DNA of 19,702 nucleotides, taken from Lonsdalea britannica. GTDB lineage: Bacteria > Pseudomonadota > Gammaproteobacteria > Enterobacterales > Enterobacteriaceae. Location: assembly GCF_946477055.1 (NCBI RefSeq), contig NZ_CAMKXG010000031.1, positions 1 to 19,702 of the forward strand. Reading direction: 5' to 3'. A program made the translations under genes and the position numbers. Shown here piece after piece: positions 12,556-19,702 of this stretch (position 1 is its first letter; every line of letters starts with the position of its first letter). A model generated the notes under the pieces. That model had not been told where the DNA came from, did no database searches, and saw nothing but the letters and a program-made list of their open reading frames with translations.

Positions 12556-13296
12556 TCAATAAACGACGTGGTGACCGTAGCTTTCGAGAATGGACTTCAC
12601 GCGGTTCATGGTCTCAGCTTTCGGGGGCTTCACGCCATCCAACTGATATTCCTCGCCCATCGCCACCCATTTGTGTTTACCCAGCTCATGGTAGGGCAGG
12701 AGCTCAATCTTTTCGATATTACCCATCTCTTGAGTGAACTCTCCCAGCATATGTGCTGACTTATCGTCGTCAGACCAGCCGGGAACGACCACATAGCGAA
12801 TCCACGTTCTTTGCTGCCGTTTGGCGAGATAACGTGCAAATTCCAGCGTGCGATGATTGGAAACACCCACCAGGTTCTGATGGATAGTGTCGTCAAGCTG
12901 CTTCAAATCCAACATCACCAAATCGGTGGCATCGAGTAGCTCATCGATAACCGGATCGTAACGGCGAACGAATCCGTTGGTATCAAGACAGGTGTTGATG
13001 CCTTGCTCCTGACAGGCGCGGAACCAATCGCGGACGAATTCCGCCTGCAAAATGGCCTCGCCACCGGAGGCTGTGACGCCGCCGCCGGATGCATTCATGT
13101 AATGACGATAGGTGACCACCTCTTTCATCAGCTCTTCTACCGTAATCTCTTTGCCACCGTGGGTATCCCAGGTATCGCGGTTGTGGCAGTAGAGACAGCG
13201 CATCAAACATCCCTGAAAGAAGACGATGAAGCGAATGCCTGGACCGTCGACGGTTCCACAGGATTCGAAAGAGTGAATACGACCAATTACTGACAT
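12556..13296 (-). CDS. pflA: Pyruvate formate-lyase activating enzyme (radical SAM)
   Basis: PflA uses a [4Fe-4S] cluster and S-adenosylmethionine to make the glycyl radical on pyruvate formate-lyase under anaerobic conditions. The 246-residue form beginning [20 protein letters not shown] is chosen because it matches the family start and length; in-frame sequence 23 codons upstream is unsupported. The radical-SAM cysteines are Cys30, Cys34 and Cys37 in [11 protein letters not shown]. The GGE-type SAM contact ASGGEAI and the later VVVPGWSDD and [12 protein letters not shown] blocks are intact. GGAG lies upstream at somewhat long spacing. It follows pflB in the same direction after 235 bases, but a terminator stands between them, so pflA probably has its own promoter in 13297-13473, which I could not define. 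Confidence 0.98.
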   Translation of the reverse strand: MSVIGRIHSFESCGTVDGPGIRFIVFFQGCLMRCLYCHNRDTWDTHGGKEITVEELMKEVVTYRHYMNASGGGVTASGGEAILQAEFVRDWFRACQEQGINTCLDTNGFVRRYDPVIDELLDATDLVMLDLKQLDDTIHQNLVGVSNHRTLEFARYLAKRQQRTWIRYVVVPGWSDDDKSAHMLGEFTQEMGNIEKIELLPYHELGKHKWVAMGEEYQLDGVKPPKAETMNRVKSILESYGHHVVY

Positions 13297-13473
13297 TGCG
13301 AGGTTTCTCCGGGTTGGGCCGAACAATAGCGGCCAGCTGGGGCGCAGAATGACGCCATCATGCATGACGTACAGCAGGATGACGCTGCGTCGAATCTGTT
13401 TTGGCAGCCATCCCTCGTTAAACGGTCACGGCGGGCTGACAAAACAGGCTCTCAATACTCCGGCGAAGCGGTG

Positions 13474-13500
13474 AAAAAAGGCCCCACAGAGTGGAGCCTT
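13474..13500 (-). terminator. Rho-independent terminator of the focA-pflB transcript
   Basis: On the minus strand AAGGCTCCAC (13491-13500) pairs with GTGGGGCCTT (13478-13487) with one T-G wobble around the 3-base loop TCT, followed by a T run (A residues 13474-13479). It lies 31 bases beyond the pflB stop and separates pflB from pflA. Confidence 0.88.
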
Positions 13501-13531
13501 TATTTTACGCCTTTTCAGGCAGACATGATAA

Positions 13532-15820
<2,289 letters not shown>

Positions 15821-15876
15821 TTTACACCTACCTTTTATATGGATTTTTAAAACCCGATGTTGCGGCCGATAACACC

Positions 15877-16734
15877 CTAGTGCTTGTCTCCACCGCGCAA
15901 ATAAATAACCCAATAAGTTAAGCCTACCAACAACCCGCCACCAATGATGTTGCCGATAGTGACCGGGATCAGGTTATCGACAATAAAATTGTGGATGGTC
16001 AGGTGTTCGAATTGGCTCGGCGCCATTCCAATGGCATGCCAGAACTCTTCCGAAGCGAAGTTTTTAATCACAATTCCCATAGGAATCATGAACATGTTTG
16101 CAATGCTATGCTCGAAGCCGCTAGCAACAAACATGGCGACCGGCAAAACCATAACCAGACATTTGTCGAGCAGGGTACGGCCGGAGTAACTCATCCAGAC
16201 GGCCAGGCAGACCATCAGATTCGCCAGAATACCAAGGCACAACGCTTCAGTGAACGTATGCTCCAGCTTGTGGTTTGCTGTTTGCACGATATTTAAACCC
16301 CACGCGCCGTTAGCGACCATGTGCTCGCCTGAGAACCAAATCAGGGCAACGAAGATCAGCGCTCCTATCAGGTTCCCAAAATAGACGTTTACCCAGTTAC
16401 AGCCCAACTGACGCCAGGTAATGCGGTCACTGGCTTTAGCCACAAGAATTAATACCGTGGACGTAAACAAGTCTGCGCCGCAGACCACCACCAGCATCAG
16501 CCCCAGAGAGAAGCAGATACCGCCGACCAGTTTGGCCATGCCGAAAGGCATCGAAGCCGACCCTGTCGTGGCAGTGATGTAGAAGACAAATGCGATGGAG
16601 ATGAAAACTCCCGCACTTATCGCGAGGGAAAATGTAGTCAGCGGTTTTTTTGTCGCTTTATAGACACCTGCATCTTCCGCAACTTTTGCCATTGCTGCCG
16701 GGAGTAGCAGAGTAAAGGGGTTGTCAGCTTTCAC
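15877..16734 (-). CDS. focA: Formate channel FocA
   Basis: FocA is a pentameric inner-membrane channel of the formate/nitrite transporter family that exports formate made by PflB and re-imports it at low pH. The 285-residue protein equals E. coli FocA in length and has six hydrophobic segments. Thr91 in GADLFTSTV and His209 in [11 protein letters not shown], the gating and proton-relay residues known for this family, are present. The start is GTG, preceded by AAGAGAG, and gives the conserved N-terminus KADNPF; the E. coli gene is also annotated with GTG. The weak start agrees with the known low expression of FocA relative to PflB from the same transcript. pflB follows after 56 bases. The C-terminus ends in the soluble tail LRGGDKH. 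Confidence 0.98.
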   Translation of the reverse strand: MKADNPFTLLLPAAMAKVAEDAGVYKATKKPLTTFSLAISAGVFISIAFVFYITATTGSASMPFGMAKLVGGICFSLGLMLVVVCGADLFTSTVLILVAKASDRITWRQLGCNWVNVYFGNLIGALIFVALIWFSGEHMVANGAWGLNIVQTANHKLEHTFTEALCLGILANLMVCLAVWMSYSGRTLLDKCLVMVLPVAMFVASGFEHSIANMFMIPMGIVIKNFASEEFWHAIGMAPSQFEHLTIHNFIVDNLIPVTIGNIIGGGLLVGLTYWVIYLRGGDKH

Positions 16735-16767
16735 ACTAACTCTCTCTTAAAGTTTATCAGCGCAGTG

Positions 16768-16809
16768 ATATTAACAAAGCATATTAATGCGAAATTTGAC
16801 ATGGATCAT
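16768..16809 (-). promoter_or_regulatory. FNR-dependent (class II type) promoter of focA-pflB
   Basis: The palindrome TTGAC-ATGG-ATCAT (16796-16809) matches the FNR consensus TTGAT-N4-ATCAA at eight of ten positions. On the minus strand a TAATAT -10 box (complement of 16768-16773) implies a start near 16761, which puts the FNR site centre exactly at about -41.5, the class II activator position. The start would give a leader of about 27 bases before the focA GTG. This fits the known anaerobic FNR induction of the pfl operon. Confidence 0.75.
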
Positions 16810-17220
16810 AATGGCGGGTACTTGACAGGTCTTAAGTCCCTCAAAATGCCATGCAATCATGGTTAACCGAATGAATTTTAACGAAAAAATATTTTTTAAA
16901 AAATATAAAAATCGTTTAAGGAGGTGCGTTTAAATAGGGGTTTTTTATTAAAAAACAGCACTTATTTTATAATTATAGCGGTTAAATCCTTCGCCACTAG
17001 TCGAAATTTAACCAAGTAGTAACATCAAAAATAATATCCACAATTAAATGAAGGTGTTAGGTAAAAATAACCCTAACTTTAATCTGGGATAATAGAAGCT
17101 GACGAAAAATGGAAATCGGGGGCAAACAGCCGCGGGGAGTGTAAAGCATTGTTGCAGCGATGGGAATCCATCAGAGTGTAAATATATACCCCACTAATAA
17201 AAAATGGGATCATGGTGAAG

Positions 17221-17244
17221 TACGGCAAGCATATGCCTGCCGTA
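17221..17244. repeat. Near-perfect palindrome after ycaO, possible terminator
   Basis: TACGGCAAGCAT is followed directly by ATGCCTGCCGTA, a 24-base palindrome with one G-T type mismatch, starting 12 bases beyond the ycaO stop. On the minus strand a T run (A residues 17202-17207) occurs only about 13 bases further, so it is not a textbook intrinsic terminator, though it probably marks the end of the ycaO transcript. Confidence 0.55.
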
Positions 17245-17256
17245 TTGATAGGAGGG

Positions 17257-19017
17257 TTAGGACTGCCAGTGCTTACGTTTGGCTTGCTGCAGTTTTTCAT
17301 AGGCCGCCAGCAAAGACTGGTGAGCCGGCAAAGCGGTCAGCGACGCGTCGACAGAGAACAACTTGTAGAAGCAAGATTCACCGGCGATGGCCGCGCTGGC
17401 ATGCTCAACGGTATCCCGGCCGTACATCTTGACCAGCGCATCGTAATATTGCGCAGCCTCTCTTTCAGGCTCCAGCGCCAGTTCCAGCAGGGTTTGCAGG
17501 CAGCGATAGTAGTTGCTGTGCTCAGGACTGAAGACTGACTGGTTGAAGTCCTGCGACCACTCGACCCAACTCAGCGCCTGTTCCAGATCGCCGCCCGCCA
17601 GCGCCAGCATGGATTTGAGTTCCCCGACACGCAGCGTGAACCAGCCATTATCTTTGCCGGTCGCAATACCCAGCAGTTCGCGCACGCGGGTAAAGTCATC
17701 CAGCCCTTCGTCGTCTAACTGTTGTAGCAGCGCCAGATAGTCTTCCTGGGCAAATTGGCTGTCGGGGAGAGCCAGCAACGTTTCACGTAGGTGCGCGCCC
17801 ATGCTGTTGTTTGCCAGCAGCAAGTCTTCGGCGGGATAAATGTCGGACATCCCCGGCACCAAAATACGGCAAGCGTACACTGAGAGATGTTCGTAATCGG
17901 CGATATACACTTCTTTATCTTCCGCGCGGAAGATATCCATCAACGTCGCGAACTCCTGCTCGGTCGTACCGCTGAAGTCCCAGTCGTTAAAGGCGTAATC
18001 TGACTCTTCTTTAAAGAGGTCCCAAGAGATCAAACCGCTGGAGTCGATGAAGTGCGTCTCCAGGTTAGTATGCTCGGCGACTTCTTCATTATCGAAAGTC
18101 GGCGGGGTGAAAACATCCAGATCTTTCAGGCCCCGTCCCTGCAGAAGCTCTGTGACGGTGCGCTCCAGCGCGACGCCGAAGTCCGGGTGTGCGCCGAAGG
18201 ACGCGAAGCATGTGCCGTTAGCCGGGTTAAACAACACCACGCAGATCACCGGGTATGTCCCGCCCAGCGAAGCGTCAAAGGCGAAAATCGGAAAGCCTTC
18301 CTGCTCGAGCGTGGCGATGGATTCGACGATGCCCGGATAGCGGGACAGTACATCCGCCGGAATTTTCGGCAGGCTGATGGCTTCCGCGATGATTCTGTTT
18401 TTCACGTAGCGTTCGAACACTTCGGACAGTCCCTGCACGCGTGCTTCATTCGCGCTGTTGCCTGCGGACATCCCGTTAGAGACATACAGGTTGCCGATAA
18501 TGTTGACCGGGATATAGACCGTCTGGAGATCGGACTGGCGTGTGAAAGGCAGCGCACAGATACCGCGCTCGGCATGGCCGGATTGCAAATCGATCAGGTC
18601 GCTCGCGGTCAGTTCCTGTTCGGGATCGTAGAAAGCGTGCAGGCGCTCATCGAGGATACCTTCGGGTAGCGTGTCATCCTCGGGCAGGGCGAACCATTTT
18701 TCGTCCGGATAGTGGACGAAATCGCCGTTAGCGATGTTTTGGCCTAAATAGAAATCGGCAAAGAAGTAGTTGGTGGACAGGCGCTCGAAATATTCGCCGA
18801 GCGCGGAAGCCAAGGCCGCTTTTTTCGTCGCGCCTTTACCGTTGGTGAAACACAACGCGCAATCACGGTCGCGGATGTGGACGGACCAGACGTTAGGCAC
18901 CGGATTCAGCCATGAGGCTTCTTCGATGTTGAACCCCAGGTCTTGGAGCTGCTGTTGAAAACGGGCGATGGAGTCTTCCAGGGCGGCGTCTTTGCCTGGG
19001 ATAAACGTTTGGGTCAT
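17257..19017 (-). CDS. ycaO: YcaO, ATP-dependent accessory factor of ribosomal protein S12 methylthiolation
   Basis: YcaO is the founding member of the YcaO superfamily of ATP-using backbone-activating enzymes. In E. coli it is linked to RimO-dependent beta-methylthiolation of ribosomal protein S12, though its exact chemistry is unsettled. The start at 19017 gives 586 residues and the conserved N-terminus MTQTFIPGKDAALEDSIARF; a frame 12 codons longer is unsupported. The ATP/Mg-binding residues described for E. coli YcaO are all present at the same numbers: Lys9, Ser16, Glu75 and Glu78 (GEYFERL), Glu199 and Glu202 (SEVFER). The C-terminal part (from about 410) is helical and TPR-like and lacks the proline-rich tail of azoline-forming YcaO proteins. 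The gene stands alone between the focA regulatory region and serC; E. coli ycaP, which lies next to it in K-12, is absent. Confidence 0.97.
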   Translation of the reverse strand: MTQTFIPGKDAALEDSIARFQQQLQDLGFNIEEASWLNPVPNVWSVHIRDRDCALCFTNGKGATKKAALASALGEYFERLSTNYFFADFYLGQNIANGDFVHYPDEKWFALPEDDTLPEGILDERLHAFYDPEQELTASDLIDLQSGHAERGICALPFTRQSDLQTVYIPVNIIGNLYVSNGMSAGNSANEARVQGLSEVFERYVKNRIIAEAISLPKIPADVLSRYPGIVESIATLEQEGFPIFAFDASLGGTYPVICVVLFNPANGTCFASFGAHPDFGVALERTVTELLQGRGLKDLDVFTPPTFDNEEVAEHTNLETHFIDSSGLISWDLFKEESDYAFNDWDFSGTTEQEFATLMDIFRAEDKEVYIADYEHLSVYACRILVPGMSDIYPAEDLLLANNSMGAHLRETLLALPDSQFAQEDYLALLQQLDDEGLDDFTRVRELLGIATGKDNGWFTLRVGELKSMLALAGGDLEQALSWVEWSQDFNQSVFSPEHSNYYRCLQTLLELALEPEREAAQYYDALVKMYGRDTVEHASAAIAGESCFYKLFSVDASLTALPAHQSLLAAYEKLQQAKRKHWQS

Positions 19018-19269
19018 GTTGCTCACTCGGTTGTTTTTTTGCAAAAAAGGCATGATACGGACTTTTATGCGCCGACTCTATTTATTCTCTGTAACAGGCG
19101 AGCAACAGCTCGAGGGACGGCGTCGGTGCTCGGTTGGCAACGTTTTCGTCAACCGGGGTGAATAAGCGTTGCAGGCGCGAATAACGAGTGATAAAACCAA
19201 TAACCAAGCAAAACCAGCGACGACTCAGGTCGCCATTTTTATTATTTAGACAGAGTGTGGTGAGGGGAA
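19018..19269. promoter_or_regulatory. Divergent ycaO/serC regulatory gap
   Basis: This gap must hold both promoters. For serC, TTGCAG (19169-19174) and TAAAAC (19192-19197), spaced 17 bases, are a reasonable candidate with a start near 19204. For ycaO the minus-strand TATCAT (complement of 19052-19057) is a possible -10 box with a poor -35. The serC gene has a strong Shine-Dalgarno sequence, GAGGGG, just before its ATG. Confidence 0.4.
19217..19245 (+). terminator. Terminator-like hairpin in the serC leader
   Basis: GCGAC (19217-19221) pairs with GTCGC (19229-19233) around a 7-base loop, followed one base later by ATTTTTATTATTT. It lies between the candidate serC promoter and the serC start. 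It could be a weak attenuator or only a short stem; five base pairs is marginal. Confidence 0.35.
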
Positions 19270-19663
19270 ATGACTCAGGTTTTTAATTTTAGCGCCGGTC
19301 CGGCGATGCTGCCGGCCGATGTAATGCGTCAAGCGCAACAGGAATTGTGTAACTGGCAGGGACTGGGGACGTCGGTGATGGAAATCAGCCATCGCAGCAA
19401 AGAATTTATCCAGGTCGCTACCGAGTCTGAACAGGATCTGCGTGATCTCCTCAATATCCCCTCCAACTATAAAGTTCTTTTCTGCCACGGTGGTGCGCGA
19501 GCGCAGTTCGCGGCTGTTCCGATGAACCTGCTGGGCGACAACAACAAGGCCGACTATATCGACGGCGGCTATTGGGCGCACAGCGCCATTAATGAAGCAC
19601 AAAAATATGGCACACCCAATGTCATCGACGTGAAAACGCGCGTGGATGGCCTGCGTGCAGTGA
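19270..19663 (+). CDS. serC: Phosphoserine aminotransferase (5' part, cut by adapter)
   Basis: SerC is a PLP-dependent transaminase converting 3-phosphohydroxypyruvate and glutamate to phosphoserine in serine synthesis; it also acts in pyridoxal phosphate synthesis. The 131 codons present (plus one base) begin [19 protein letters not shown] and include the family segments [35 protein letters not shown] and GGYWAHSAI. The full protein is about 361 residues, so only the N-terminal third is here; the PLP lysine is not reached. The frame stays homologous through DGLRAV, after which sequencing adapter begins at 19664, so the truncation is technical, not biological. A GAGGGG ribosome-binding site precedes the ATG. 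In E. coli aroA follows in the same operon; that region is outside the contig. Confidence 0.95.
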
Positions 19664-19702
19664 CTGTCTCTTATACACATCTCCGAGCCCACGAGACTAA
19701 GG
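19664..19702. other. Illumina Nextera adapter read-through (Tn5 mosaic end plus index-side adapter)
   Basis: CTGTCTCTTATACACATCT (19664-19682) is the 19-base Tn5 mosaic end used in Nextera libraries. CCGAGCCCACGAGAC (19683-19697) is the transposase adapter on the index-7 side. The final TAAGG (19698-19702) agrees with the first five bases of the index commonly listed as N701. This is synthetic sequence retained at the end of an assembly contig, not a transposon insertion in serC. Confidence 0.98.

Larger units (their letters stand above)
16735..17256. promoter_or_regulatory. focA-pfl regulatory region and ycaO 3' flank (522 bases)
   Basis: No supported gene is found here. The part next to focA carries an FNR-type promoter. 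From about 16868 to 17045 the sequence is extremely AT-rich, with A/T runs and short inverted repeats: 16940-16956 (GTTTTTT and AAAAAAC arms) and 16980-17013 (GGTTAAAT and ATTTAACC arms). The E. coli pfl operon has several upstream promoters controlled by ArcA, FNR and IHF, so this is the likely location of equivalent control, but individual ArcA or IHF sites cannot be called by eye. The right end holds the ycaO 3' flank with a palindrome. Confidence 0.6.

Noticed and set aside
13297..13365. N-terminal extension of pflA by 23 codons
   Set aside because: The conserved family start [11 protein letters not shown] lies at 13296.
15821..15913. N-terminal extension of pflB by 31 codons
   Set aside because: It runs into focA and lacks homology; the ATG at 15820 has a ribosome-binding site and the family N-terminus.
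19664..19682. Tn5-like mosaic end as evidence of a transposon in serC
   Set aside because: It is followed by synthetic library adapter and index bases, not by transposon sequence.
19246..19692. Minus-strand reading frame of 148 codons across the contig end
   Set aside because: Its start and first residues ([10 protein letters not shown]) come from the Nextera adapter, and the rest is the antisense of serC.

Overview
The window is a stretch of conserved chromosomal backbone from a gammaproteobacterium of the order Enterobacterales. Every protein closely resembles its Escherichia coli K-12 counterpart as I recall it (Lrp is almost residue for residue the same), and the gene order is the E. coli 20-min region: cydC-cydD-trxB-lrp-ftsK-lolA-rarA-serS-ycaD-pflA-pflB-focA-ycaO-serC. 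The sequence differs enough from E. coli (FtsK linker, leader regions, missing neighbour genes) to suggest a relative such as a plant-associated Pectobacteriaceae member. The genus is a guess.

Layout. 1-3089 (minus strand): the 5' end of cydC, cydD and trxB, i.e. thiol/redox export and cytochrome bd assembly plus thioredoxin reductase. 3090-4106: a long regulatory gap, then lrp on the plus strand. 4145-11093 (plus strand): a SOS-type LexA box, ftsK (DNA translocase), lolA (lipoprotein chaperone), rarA (replication-fork AAA+ ATPase, start coupled to the lolA stop) and serS (seryl-tRNA synthetase), closed by a strong terminator. 11353-12507 (plus): the MFS transporter ycaD, converging on the anaerobic formate module. 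12556-16734 (minus): pflA, pflB and focA, i.e. pyruvate formate-lyase, its radical-SAM activase and the formate channel, preceded by a well-spaced FNR-type promoter. 17257-19017 (minus): ycaO. 19270-19663 (plus): the 5' third of serC.

The last 39 bases (19664-19702) are not genomic. They are a Nextera/Tn5 mosaic-end plus sequencing-adapter read-through, so the serC fragment is cut by a library artefact and this is the true end of an assembled contig.

I found no mobile element, CRISPR array, tRNA or rRNA gene, and no undescribed system. The points worth a second look are regulatory (LexA box at ftsK, FNR site at focA, inverted repeats in the AT-rich focA upstream region, a terminator-like hairpin in the serC leader) and the terminal adapter. 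Comparisons with E. coli proteins are from memory, not from an alignment run.
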